NCBI GenBank assembly: GCA_014529385.2 | Contig: CM043953.1 | Location: 89,396,342-89,460,341, forward strand | Length of the DNA: 64,000 bases | Direction: 5' to 3' | Source of the DNA: Adiantum capillus-veneris | Taxonomy: Eukaryota; Streptophyta; Polypodiopsida; Polypodiales; Pteridaceae | Shown here: in pieces, positions 45,721 through 56,645 of the stretch | How the letters are laid out: each line of letters opens with the position of its first letter | Position numbering within the stretch: the first letter of the stretch is position 1 | Notes under the pieces: model-generated | Seen by the model: the letters and a program-made list of their open reading frames with translations, nothing else | Told to the model about the DNA's origin: nothing | The model's database searches: none | Program-made: the position numbers and the translations under genes

Positions 45721-45830
45721 TGACGCTTTAGGTTGAAGACTTTTTTATTAATTACATTTATAGACATGGCTTGCAGCACCGTTTCGATGCCAGATGCCTT
45801 ATAATCAATAATAAATTATTATTTTCAATA
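45644..45830 (-). repeat. 3' LTR of gag-only element 2
   Basis: 187 bp. On the minus strand it starts TATTGAAAATAAT (expected TG changed to TA) and ends CACTTCAACA. It contains a TATA-like TCTATAAAT (45756-45764) and a GA/CT run (45679-45716). RC of TTTACCCTCTCCTGA at 45831-45845 gives the purine tract just 5' of it. Confidence 0.6.
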
Positions 45831-46043
45831 TTTACCCTCTCCTGAAGGGAAAATTAGATTAAAAATTTTCACTTGAATGCTACTGACAATCATAGGCTTC
45901 TTCTTTTGTATATTTGCCTGACAGTGGATCTTTCGATATGCTCTTGTCATCCCCTTTCATCCACGCTTTGTTGAACACCTTTCAAGGAGCACAAACAATT
46001 AGTAGCATTTTGCGAATGAAGATCACAGTTATCATTTTCATTA

Positions 46044-46970
46044 TCAAATACATCCTCTTTCCCCCCCTCCCTTTGCAAAGTGTGATTCTGTTGAAGCATT
46101 TTCCCAAGATTTTTGCTTGTCATAAGCACGCTTCCAGCAATCTTCCTTATAATGTCCTAGCTTAAAACAATATGTGCATGTAATATTCCTCGGTTGGGGT
46201 GAGGGCGATGGACTTCTTGAAGATCGTGAAGTTGAAGCACGATCTCGCCAGGTGTTTCTTCTTTCTGGGGAAGGTGAAGGTATTATGGAACTTTTTGCAT
46301 ACATTACGAGTGGGCTAGTATTGCTAATGGTTCTAATTGAATGGTCACAATTTCTACGCATTTGATCTTCTTGCAAGATACGATCAATAAGCATGGGAAG
46401 AGTTAGATTGGAAATGCTACCTTGGGTAGTAACAAAAGAATTCCATGATGAAGGTAAGGCACTCAAGAGCATAGTTACTACTTGAGAGTCAGTGAAATTG
46501 AGACCCATAGTGGTGGTCTCATTTAAAAGAGCTTTCCATTCTTCTAAGAAGTTAGGTACAGGAGAACCATCTAGTAGGGATAAATTTATTAAGCATCGAT
46601 GGGCAGACACTTGTGAGGCAATGTCAGAGTGCTCGTAGAGTAATTTTAGTCTCTCCCAAATTTCCTTAGATGTAGAGAGATGGTGTACTAACTCTACTTG
46701 TCGATCGCCTATACTTAGTAAAATGTCAGCCATAGCCTTAGAGTTTGCTTTTTGCCAAGTAGTTATATCGGCTTCATTTGTAGGTGGGTCATTGGGTCTG
46801 GCATGAATAGCATACACAGGGACGGGACATAGTACTGTGCCATACACATAAGGCCATAACTCAAAGCGCACTAAAAGCATGTGCACACGAATGGACCATG
46901 TTCGGTAGTTTGTATTTGTGAGATGATCGATCTTGTGTGTGGTGTAGTCTTTATTGACATTAGAGGCCAT
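46044..46970 (-). CDS. Copia-type gag of element 2 (308 aa), intact frame
   Basis: From ATG 46970. The UBN2-type gag domain covers residues of about 12-190 (KIDHLTNTNYRTWSIRVHML, TWQKANSKAMADILLSIGD, KEIWERLKLLYEHSDIASQ, LNFTDSQVVTMLLSALPSSW), then a Ser/Arg/Pro-rich linker (STSRSSRSPSPSPQP) and one CCHC knuckle (CTYCFKLGHYKEDC). The stop comes about 40 residues after the knuckle. No protease or RT follows. Different subfamily from element 1. Confidence 0.88.
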   Translation of the reverse strand: MASNVNKDYTTHKIDHLTNTNYRTWSIRVHMLLVRFELWPYVYGTVLCPVPVYAIHARPNDPPTNEADITTWQKANSKAMADILLSIGDRQVELVHHLSTSKEIWERLKLLYEHSDIASQVSAHRCLINLSLLDGSPVPNFLEEWKALLNETTTMGLNFTDSQVVTMLLSALPSSWNSFVTTQGSISNLTLPMLIDRILQEDQMRRNCDHSIRTISNTSPLVMYAKSSIIPSPSPERRNTWRDRASTSRSSRSPSPSPQPRNITCTYCFKLGHYKEDCWKRAYDKQKSWENASTESHFAKGGGERGCI

Positions 46971-47395
46971 ATTGTTGTATGTATGTTATTATGTTGCCTA
47001 ATGACGAGTAGCCTTAGAGTAGGAAGGTTTGTCCTTGGATAGCCTACGAGTGGGCATTTCCAAGTATGGACGTGCTACAAGTGCAAAAAATTATGGAAGT
47101 GTTTGAAGTATAAAAAGAGGAGTTTAGAGGTTAGCTTCGGTGAATTGATCATTGATCCACTGCATCAAGTTGTCGTCGCTTGAGAAGAAGAGAGACATCG
47201 TCACACACGAGAATTGGGAATGTGGAAACCGTCGCCAAGGAGGAGCTTTAGCGGAATAATTTTATTATAATAATGTTAATTCATTCCAAAGAGAAGGGTG
47301 GTGCTCAAGATCAGCATGTGCAGAAAGCTAGGTGAAAGGGAAAGGAGCATTGTGAGCAGGGAAGTGGGCGCGTCAGGCTTCCAGGAAAGAGGTCG

Positions 47396-47406
47396 ATGAT
47401 ACCAGG
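47396..47406 (-). promoter_or_regulatory. Probable primer binding site of element 2
   Basis: On the minus strand CTGGTATCATCGACC follows the LTR end; the first eight bases (TGGTATCA) match initiator tRNA-Met, the rest is mutated. Confidence 0.45.
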
Positions 47407-47454
47407 TTGAAGTGTGATGAACACCATAGACAGAGAGAGATGGTGGCACACCAA

Positions 47455-47715
<261 letters not shown>

Positions 47716-47791
47716 CGCTTTAGGTTGAAGATTTTTTTATTAATTCATGTGTGATACATTTATAGACATGGCTACAAACTTCATTATTGTA

Positions 47792-48416
47792 TCAATCACC
47801 TCCTTGTAACTCTGAGGTGATACTAGGACCCCAAGCTCCTTGTACATCTCCAATGTCAAAGCAATCGAATGAATGTATAGAATTCATGTCATGTCCAACT
47901 ATTTTCAAAGCCCCTGCATAAGCCTTACTTGCATGCTGAAATCGCAAAGTTTGTAGCTCCAATGCGTCCCAATCCGTAAGAGCAACATAGCTCTCAATGA
48001 TACATGCAATAAGAAATTGGACCCCATCGGCACCCAGAGAATTAAGGGCATCGTCTATCTGCAGGATCCTTGAGAAAGCAATAGCAACACTCTCATACTG
48101 TCCTTGGCTCTCATCAACCATAATGGAAAGATTCCCATCAAGTATCGTAGTATCAAACATCCCCCTTCTCCACATCGTCTCTAGGCTCACTAGCTCTTCC
48201 TTATCCTTCTGTAGTTGGTGCCTTGTGATCTTGAAAGTGGGAGAGGCCTCCTTTGATGTCACATTATGTTGCGTTGATCGTTTGCTATGTGTTGTACTCA
48301 CTTTAAAGCTTCTTTCAAAACTAACAGGACTCCTTTCCTCAACATTGCCTGCATCATAGGCCCCAATGCTGCTTGGCTCTTACCTTCCACGGAAACAACG
48401 CGACCTATATAAGTCA
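47792..48416 (-). pseudogene. Captured plant gene fragment, function uncertain
   Basis: An open frame of 169 codons (48301-47792) reads as a genuine helical protein: TRHQLQKDKEELVSLETMWR, ESVAIAFSRILQIDDALNSL, IIESYVALTDWDALELQTLR, ASKAYAGALKIVG, SFDCFDIGDVQGAWGPS. Upstream (to about 48416, other frame) LTYIGRVVSVEGKSQAA may be a preceding exon, ending at a GTAAG. Amphipathic helix pairs suggest a HEAT/TPR-like solenoid; the DWDALELQ and FDxGDxxxAW words remind me of the FAT region of PIKK proteins such as SMG1, but I cannot confirm this. No transposon motif was seen. The 3' end runs into the truncated 5' LTR of element 2. Confidence 0.35.
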
Positions 48417-49735
48417 AAGGTTGCTGCGGTTGTTGTTGTGTTTGCAAATGTTATTTAAGTTGTTTATGCAATTTGAGAAGAATTTGTTGTATACAAGGTA
48501 ATAAAATGATGTTTGTTTGGTTATGTAGGTATTTGTTCTCGACCATCAAAATGTTGATAGCTTCTCGCAAAATGTTAGCAACATAAGAGGTGAGGGCTCG
48601 TTCCTCACTCAGGATTTGGCTTCATTTTTAAAGTTTTCATAGCTTTCAAGCTTTTAACATGTAGTCTTTGTGGTAGTTGACTTCATCTTGGATTGTACAT
48701 GCGACAAAATGAGAGGACGTTACCCGTGTTTGTTCTAGCTAATTTGCACCCTTAGTAACAAAGACTTATTTTTTGCTTTCTTGTTTATTAATTTGGCTTG
48801 AAGCATGAAGTGGGCCTGAAGTTTGAATGTTTGGCAAAAATTATCGCCCAAAAACAGTAGAATGTCGATCAATAAGATTGTAAATAATACAAGTGAAAAA
48901 AATGCTCATGGTTCCTCAAGTACAAAGCATGCTACTTGTTTGTGTCTTTTTTTTCAACAAACAGCCATTCGTACTTCTTCGGCCTCTTTTTTAATTTTGC
49001 CATGATTAAATTTTGTAGAAATTAATAGTTTTTTCTAGGTTGTCACTGAAATAGAGAAAATGATTGTTTGTTGGTCAAATCATATCCAAATCAAGTGAGA
49101 CTTGATAGATCATAACCAAGCTGCTGGAACCTAAGTAGAAAAAAAATCGATGGCATGGAATGATGCTAATATTCTAATTTTGTACTATTTTTTTATTGTT
49201 CTTTGGTTGCTAGTTCAAATCAATGGATACCTATACTTATATATTGCTTTTTATACATGGATAGCAGATTAAAAATATTTTGACTAGTGTACCTAAGGAA
49301 AGAAATACTTACAAAATGTCTCTTCAAAATCACTTGTCCACTGGGATTCAAAAAGATGAAGAACAAGCTTTATTTTTACGAACATTTTCTCACGGACTGC
49401 GAGAAGATCTAGCATCACAATATTCCCAAGAGCAACGCAGTATATAAATTAAGGGAATTTGGTCGACATTTCTTGCCAGCTGGTTTAATGAGTTGCGAGT
49501 CAGATAGCTATGGAAACCACTATGTGTGTGTGTGTGTGTTTACTTATCTGAGGCACATAGTAAAACACTTTCCAATTAATCCCGGTAGGTAAACACCTAC
49601 CTGTTGATTCAAAGCAACGGCCATTTTCCAATATGTGAATGCACGTAACGGAGTCAATTTTCTTTCACAACGAATACCAACGGGTAACACCAGGTTGAGA
49701 AGTGTGCTTTGTAGAAGATAGTGATGATATCTCGA

Positions 49736-49766
<31 letters not shown>

Positions 49767-50284
49767 TGTGTGTGTGTATGTACTGGCTTGCAGTGTATGT
49801 AGGTCTGAGAGTAGGCGTGCGAGCTTGAGATATTGTATGCACAGACGCTCTGTACCAGTAGGTTGTGCATGCACAGGCTTCAAAAGGCATGTGTATAAAT
49901 ACCTTAAGCAGAATCTGCGTCCCAGCTTACGGCCCAAATGGGTAGCCATAACTACATGTGCTAATTTTAACAAGGACATCCATTTTGCCCATTAGCTATC
50001 CACAACGAGAAAGCCAAGTTAAAGAGTAAGGTAGGCACTCAATACCAACAGCTATATTAAGTTAAGGAAAAGGTGCTCTAGCTACATATCGACCAAAATA
50101 ATCCAACTAAATATCCAAGATTATCTTTAGGTGAATTACAAAGCTTGTAAGGAATACCATTTTAGGTATGAAAAAAAACATTTTAGGTATACCTTAAATA
50201 ATCAAAGCTATATTAAGTTGGAGACAACTTGCACAAAGGTAAGCCAACTAAGTATCCAAAATCATCTCAGGTAAATATGAGAAT
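48417..50284. other. AT-rich stretch with no recognised gene
   Basis: Contains GT runs at about 49525-49540 and 49736-49779 and a pair of near-repeats (TTAGGTATAcCTTAAATA and AAGCTATATTAAGTT types, about 50040-50230). At 49270-49440 a plus-strand frame reads KNILTSVPKERNTYKMSLQN then FLRTFSHGLREDLA, possibly an upstream exon of the ORF at 50285. Nothing else can be supported. Confidence 0.4.
49736..49779. repeat. (GT)n microsatellite
   Basis: About 21 GT units with two interruptions. Confidence 0.95.
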
Positions 50285-50952
50285 TTGTCTATATATGAGA
50301 GTATGAGAAATTGTCAAAAATATGAGGGTAATTACAACGTGATTATTGACTCTTTTCAAAATAATGTGATTGCACATTATGCAAGAGTCTTCATAGCAAA
50401 TCCCTTGATTGATTGCTTGACAAAGTTGGTTGTTTTAGTTCAATTGACATGCAACAAGTTTGATTATTTGTTTATCAAAGAACAATGGATGGGAATCTCC
50501 CTCTATTGGAATAAATTTGTGAGAAGCATTGTGGGTCCCTTAATTGGCCATGCTTCTGATGGAGGCTTGAGGCGAAGAAAGCTTATGCTAGAGGATTATA
50601 CATAATCTCTGGCAATAGATTCTCAATGTCATGGCAATCTTGGCCTTTCATGGCTTTCGTTGAGATTGATGGGTCTATTTCTGGTTTGGATGATTCAGAT
50701 TTCATTCACAATGGAAAGAAATTGATTAATCCTCTTGATAATGCATCTAGAAGATTAGTCCTTGGCCAAGACGTGGCTACTTTAAATCATGTAGCTCTTT
50801 TATATCAAACTTTCAAGGTTGTGGAGCATGGTCTTCAACAAGGTGATATTGAAAGAAAAGATCGTCAAAATTGGAGGTCCGCACAAAGAATAGCAAGCTG
50901 TAATGTTCAAAATTGCTTAAGCTTGTTGTGGATCCAATCCACTATTCATTGA
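50285..50952 (+). pseudogene. Transposase-like protein fragment, RNase H/P-element-like C-terminus
   Basis: Two frames joined by a one-base shift near 50603: the first (107 codons) ends IVGPLIGHASDGGLRRRKLM; the second has SMSWQSWPFMAFVEIDGSIS, DFIHNGKKLINPLDNASRRL, DVATLNHVALLYQTFKVVEH and DIERKDRQNWRSAQRIASCN. The basic-aromatic then NWxSAQ segment recalls the K-x-N-V-x-x-A-x-Q helix of P-element/THAP9-type transposases, and HASDGxxRRxK would sit near a catalytic Asp. Family assignment is inference. There is no partner element and no terminal repeats were found. Confidence 0.4.
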
Positions 50953-51205
50953 GAGTGAACACTTGCTACGGAGATGTACTTATCGATAGTCGTATCATAC
51001 ATTGATCTCTTTTTGTCTCCTTCTCTCAACTTATTTGATCGGGTTAAAGCGGTTCGGAGGGTTAGACTTAAATTTTATATGTAAGATAGGAGTATGATAG
51101 TTTTCTTCATTGATTTTCATATAACCATAGAAAGGGGGGACACATTTCCTAATACGAGTCGTATAGAGGGGTTTTATCAAAGTTATCCGCTCACAGGTGG
51201 CATCC
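50953..51205. other. AT-rich spacer
   Basis: Follows the transposase-like ORF; ends where the composite-unit segment begins (GTGAATCCCCCGGGGGGAGC at about 51222). No feature recognised. Confidence 0.4.
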
Positions 51206-53055
51206 CATTTTGTATATAGAGTGAATCCCCCGGGGGGAGCTCACTCTCACTCCCTTGTACACTTTCAAGAGGGCTCACACCCCCAGGATATATACCTTGT
51301 GGTCATCCATAAGGAACCCACATATGGGCTTATTCAATTGCCATGTGGTGGCTCTAGGGTCATAAAGCCTCCGAAGGCTCTCAAAATTTCCAAAAAACCC
51401 TCCTACATTCTTTTTGTTGGGCCTAGCTTCCCCAGGCTCCCATGTACCGCTTTGAGGTCGGCTCCCCAATCCACAAAGCCTGGCCGCAATTTCATTGTGC
51501 TGACTTGGAATCCCAGGTTGTTGCCGCATCTCAAGATTCCCAAGTCCTCAATACGGGGCCGCAAAAAAGGGTAAAAATCATCTGACATCATTTCTCTGCA
51601 TTTACACCCGCCTTGAGATTGGCATATCTCACCTCCCTGGAACGCAATTAACAAACCGTCAATTCTTGCTGTCTTTACACAACACATACTTCCCTCTAGA
51701 ACCCTATTGAGGCCTAAAAATTTGAAAATGGCACGATTTTCAATGCGATCAACCTGGCTCATAACTGCCCCCCTCTGCAAAACTTCAACTGGCCATAACT
51801 TGCAATCTAGAGCTTTGATTATCAATCCGAGAAGACGTGCATGCTCCATAATTCAAGCATTACAAATTTATTTTCTCACATCTACTCTGGCCACCTGTCC
51901 CCAGCTGCCCTATCCATCCCAGCTCTACTAAACCTTCTGACTTTCAACAGTAATATCTTGCACATGAGGGATCCGATTGACGAGCCGTCTGGACCGACTT
52001 CTAGAGCACCTCGGAAAATTCATTCTAGACAACTGACTTGGCACTTCAAGCACCTTTATCTGCTATCCCATCTAGATTCTTTTTGAAGGCCTTTTTGCAG
52101 AGAAAGCCACACAAAGCATACATTCCCGCTACCACTAGTCTGCCTAGAGATTCCATGTCTGCTCTAGCCTTCTGCATTGCTCCTGTCTGCAGCCTTCGCT
52201 TGGCATAGACCACTTTTGAGTTTGGACCAGCTTTTCCTGAACCAATGTACAGAGAAACCTTATATCCTTTTTAATGATAATATAACTTGTCCTTCAAAAC
52301 CTTACAAAGTTGCCTTTTATACCCAGGCTAAGGGTTTTATGTGTACAAGGGCTAAACTGCTTCAAAATGAAGTAACCACTATGAGGAACTTGTCTAACTT
52401 ACGATATAGCTTGGAAGCTCATAGCCCCAAAATTTGCATAAATGAACTTATGATATAGCTTGGAAGATCATAGACACATATTTCCACCAAATTGGCCGCC
52501 AATGATTCTGGATAGGGGCACCATCCTGTGCTGACCAACTTCCTCTTCTTGCTCGTATACATCCGAGCATCATAGCACCAACTACAAACTTCTCTTTCCC
52601 CCCACCCACTTGTTGCTCAATGCCTGATCCATTGTCATGCCCCTTTTCCATTTCCCTTCACACTTCAACCTTGTTTTAATTAAGTAGGCAGCAATCCCAT
52701 GTGGCCAACAGCCCTTTCTCTTGGGCGTCCCTCCTTTGAATTTAATTCGGGCAGCCTTAGGGCTCCCACTTGGTTCACATGTCACCCAAGGCTTTGCCTA
52801 GCTAGCACAGAATCATATACGTCCTTCAAGATGCAAGTATAGGTGATTGCATTTGGCAAAAGACCTTCCCTTAGAAAACTACCAACGGTTCTTTGCCACA
52901 TCTTAGTTGGGCATATCTTGCAATCAACATTCTCCGAAGTGTCACCCCAGGCATAGATATCCGTTAAAGCATTGTCGTCGAGCTCCATTATTGCCATCCA
53001 AGCACTGCCAATCACCACATTAGGCATACATATCAACTACCATAGTGCTGTTGGC
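51206..53055 (-). repeat. Composite repeat unit, copy D (continuation of copy 1)
   Basis: Matches 60613-62410 in the same orientation and 37245-38697 in reverse. Its right end (GTTGGC|TGTAATGG) is the gypsy-1 insertion point seen from the far side: the empty-site order ACTGCCAACAACAC is split between 11831-11838 and 53055 downward. So this block is the rest of the unit that breaks off at 11838. Confidence 0.8.
52782..53036 (-). pseudogene. PPR-motif fragment, longest open copy
   Basis: 84 codons without a stop: MICMPNVVIGSAWMAIMELD, DIYAWGD, LREGLLPNAITYTCILKDVY, ARQSLG. This corresponds to one whole and two partial plant PPR motifs (VVIGxxxVxxY, GLxPNxITYxxILK). It resembles PLS-class PPR proteins, which act in organellar RNA processing, but there is no targeting sequence, no DYW end and too few motifs to work. 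Confidence 0.55.
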
Positions 53056-53917
53056 TGTAATGGAAATGGCCTATGAACTTTGAGAGTAGCGGAATTAGGA
53101 AAGTAGGTGAAGCACTTTTAAGAGATTACTTTGTGAGCATAGCGGGTGAACTTAATTGATGGTAGCAACATAACATGGTACATAGTTAACTTGGCATGAA
53201 CAATACTTTTGCAAGAGAGAGAGAGAGTTTAGAGAACATGACAATAGTTGAGGACCGGATTCATATGGAGCCTGTCCCCCCTCCAATAGGCATTTGTATT
53301 ATAGTTTCTCCCATCAAGAGAGACTTGGTACAATACAATCTTTGTGTTCCTTGTGACCTTGGTGATGCAATGAAGATGGAAAGCTTCATGCATCACAAAC
53401 ATAACATAACATAAACTTGAAGAAAGCATTAACTATCCCAAGCCTCAGTCCCAAGGCCTCAAACACCTTCAAAGGTGGAGAGAGCTAGCGGGGAATGAGG
53501 ATAGGGAAGAGGAAGAAGAAACATGCCATAGGTGAAAGAAGTAGTTCCTCTCTTATCCTTACTTTTCTCGTTAGCATACATAATAGCGTAGTAATGGAGA
53601 TGGAGAAGATGACAAGCTTAAGCATTGAAGCACGACTCTTGGTTGGATTTGCATTCCATAGCCAAGAGTGTTGGTGTAGGCTTTCATTGTCACAAGCTTG
53701 GAGAAGGATGTGGTGTTCCTCAACTTTCACCAAGTGAGAATGGTGTCTCCAATGAGTGTGTGTGATGGTGTATATCCCCCTAGCACCCCCCTTTCTTGCT
53801 TTGGGCAAAAATTCTACTTGCTACAAGCTCATTGGACCCCTCTCCCCTTAGCCAATCACATCCAGCATGCAGTCAAGCATATGGGTAGTCTTTTGACAAG
53901 TGTCCTCCTTACCTCTT

Positions 53918-53949
<32 letters not shown>

Positions 53950-54919
53950 AAAATATCTAGATATTTGTTAGGTGGAAGTAAAAGCTCATTGGACACCTCT
54001 TTAGCCCAACCAATAGCATTCAAGCATCCATGTGGTTAAGCTTAGTGAGAGTCTGACATGTGTCTCATGTGCTCTTTTAGAATTTCCCTAACTTTGAGAT
54101 TTTTATGCATAGGAAGTTTCTCAAGCAACTTCCTCATTAAGTGAGTAGGTTTTCCTTTTGACTCAAGCATCTTACCCCCCATGCATAGGAAGCTTCTCAA
54201 GCAACTTCCTCATTAAATGTGACAAGTATCTCAAGTACCTTAGTCATGAAGCATGACAAGCACCTTAGGTGGAGTTCCCACCTTAAGCACAGTCCTAGCT
54301 TGCCTAAGTTTAGGTCGGGTTCCCACCTCAATCACAGCTCTAGCTTTCCTAAGTTTATATCGGGTTCCCACCTCAAGCCACGGGGCAGTCACTTATCAAA
54401 AGCTTCCTATATCACGTGCGTTCAAGAGGATATTAATAATACCTCAATATACGTACTATATTTACACTACGTACCTATTTAAAAAACCCCCACCCCCCTC
54501 TGTATGTATACATTTTGATACATTTTGATCTTTTAATAATCCTCTCCGGTTAACTCACGTGATAGCATACACATTCTAAAAAGTTACCGCCCCTGGCCTC
54601 AAGCACAGCCCTAGCTTGCCTAAGGTTCTCACCTCAAGCGCAACCCTAGCTTGCTTAAGGTCAAAAGAACTTTTAACACTAACCATTGGAGGTATTTAAT
54701 GAAGCTAACCTTAAGGTCTTTTAAGCTTCATTAATTAACCTTGCTCTTTGGCAGACCATCTCTCATTTGGGCCCCTTTACCATTGGCCTCGTGTTGAGAT
54801 AGATCCCTAAGCACATGTCTATATTCTAACCCTTGTTTCCGTTTATTATCCCATATTAAATGATCAGTTTAATATGAGAAAATCATTTGGGTTGGTTAGA
54901 TATTAGATATTTGATGACA
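53056..54919 (-). mobile_element. Gypsy-1 3' LTR (reverse strand), carrying a MITE
   Basis: Reverse complement of the 11839-13414 LTR: begins TGTAATGGAAATGGCC, ends GATATTTGATGACA. It is 1864 bp because a 219-bp MITE (54378-54596) is inserted. The 5 bases outside (GCCAA on the element strand) pair imperfectly with GCTAG outside the 5' LTR, both from GCCAA of the empty site, supporting one original insertion. It also holds a GA run at 53919-53944. Confidence 0.88.
54378..54596. mobile_element. MITE in the gypsy-1 3' LTR
   Basis: 219 bp with terminal inverted repeats CCACGGGGCAGTCACTT and AAGTTACCGCCCCTGG (reverse complement CCAGGGGCGGTAACTT); the inverted similarity extends inward through CTATATCACGTG/CTATCACGTGAG and AGAGGAT..AATAAT. 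It is flanked by CCTCAAG on both sides (54371-54377, 54597-54603), and the LTR at 11839-13414 lacks the insert. A 7-bp duplication with CAGGGGC-like ends is closest to hAT elements (usually 8 bp), so the superfamily is uncertain. Confidence 0.8.
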
Positions 54920-54933
54920 TTTCCTCTCTTTTG
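54920..54933 (-). promoter_or_regulatory. Gypsy-1 polypurine tract
   Basis: On the minus strand AAAAGAGAGGAAA lies directly against the 3' LTR start TGTCATC. Confidence 0.85.
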
Positions 54934-55316
54934 AAATCATAGTCGTCCTCGACTATGAGGTAAAAGAGATAAATTCATAGCCATTAGTCAATTTGTCTTA
55001 GCAGGTAGAGGATCCCTTTTTACCCTACGACATCATTCCAAGATGGATGACTAATCCATTTGGTACTTGGGAGACATAGCTGTCGCAAGCATACCCGCTC
55101 TTTAGTCCATTTCATCCTCCCAAGTAGAGTGACAAATTCTACATGGTGTTTGAGAGGCGTCGTCATCCCAAACATGATTCTTAGTATGTATACTACTTAA
55201 ATTTGTGCACAATAAAGAGAGAATTAGTCTTATAAGACAAAAACATTAATCATTTGAAAGAAACATGTACATTTGGTTACTCTAATGTAGCATTGTAAGC
55301 GTTGACAAGGTTCATA
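54934..55316. other. Gypsy-1 3' untranslated region
   Basis: Non-coding sequence between the integrase end and the polypurine tract, including ATAGTCGAGGACGACTATGA, a perfect palindrome-like hairpin on the element strand next to the tract. Confidence 0.6.
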
Positions 55317-56640
55317 CTATCCATCTAGCATCTTCAAAAGGATAATTTTTGAACTTAAAAGATACCATCGGATAATCTTACCATGTCGTAGTACCTTTTC
55401 TTCATGCCGAAGAATAGCTTCGGGTTGTAGTACCTCTTCTTGATCTTCGATTTCGGGAGGGTCTTCAATAATTGGTTCATTTGGAGGTTCTCCTTTGTAG
55501 GGCTTGAGTAGCCTCACATGAAAAGCATTGTGTATGAGACAATGGTTAGGTAACTTGAGTTGATAAGCTACCTCATTGATTGGCTTCAAAATTTGAAAAG
55601 GACCATAGTATCTTTTTGCTAGTTTAGCATAATACTTTTGATGGCCCGTATGGTTTTTGCTCGTCGTTTGTCTCAATCGAGCCTTAGGAAACTTAAGTAA
55701 GAGCCAATCATTTTCTTTGAACGTTAAGACCCTTCTGTGCTTGTCAGCAGCAGCTTTTTGCCTTAGTTGGGAGATGGATATAGCCTCCTTAATCTTTTGA
55801 AAATATGTTTGCAGGTCACGGCTATACTCATCGGCAACGAAGATCTTCCCATGTACTTTGAGTAGCAATGGACTTTTAGGTCTTCCTTCTATGATTTCAA
55901 AATGTGTTTTTCTCGTAGAAGTATGGATAGTATTATTATACGCATACTCTACAAGAGGTAAGTACTTTTTCCATTGTGAGCGTTGATCTACTTCTGTGAC
56001 ATAGGTCTTTAGTAGATCAAGAATCGTAAGTTTGGCTATCTCACTTTGGCCAACCGTTTGTGGGTGATAGGCCGAAGAGAAATTCAATCTTGTACCTAGA
56101 TTTTCAAAGAGACCTTTCCAAAAATTACTGGTCATTCTAGGATCTCTATCTGACACGATGGACGTTGGAAATCCATGGTGTTTGAAAATTTGTGATATGA
56201 AGACAATTGCCATTTGGTGTGCCTTAATAGTCTTCTTGACAGGGATAAAGTGTGCTCGCTTGCTAAACCTGTAGACTACTGTCCATATTCCCGTATTCCT
56301 ATGGATAGATTTTGGTAATCCAAAGATAAAATCCATGGATATACTCTTCCATGGTGAATTAGGAATTGGTAATGGCTGTAGTAATCCGGGTTGCTTTCCT
56401 TTATCATACTTGGTCTTTTGGCATACTACACATTTTGAGACATACTCTTGTATGTCCACTTTCATGGTAGGCCAATAAAAGTATGTCTCTACTCCTTGAA
56501 GAGTAGGTTGAATGCCTCTATGCCCCGCATAGGGAGGAGCATGGGATTCATACATGAATTTCTCAAGAAGGGAGTGGGTAACACATAGCCTATTGCCATG
56601 GAGAAGATAACCATCCTGCAAAGTGAATGGTTCCTCTTTT
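55317..56640 (-). pseudogene. Gypsy-1 integrase with chromodomain (434 aa open frame)
   Basis: The minus-strand frame begins upstream of ATG 56621 (EEPFTLQDGYLLHGNRL is readable from about 56642). It has an HHCC zinc finger (HAPPYAGHRG...CVVCQKTK), a catalytic core with D (SMDFIFGLP), D (VSDRDPRM) and E (HPQTVGQSEIAKL), then YYGPFQILKPINEVAYQLKL and HVRLLKPYKGEPPNE. At the end EAILRHEEKVLRHGKII followed, in a shifted frame, by KFKNYPFEDARW is a chromodomain, which directs chromovirus insertion to marked chromatin. The integrase itself is open; TVGQS replaces TDGQS. The 5' part of this pol is at 13829-18863 on the other strand. Confidence 0.9.
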
Positions 56641-56645
56641 TTCCC

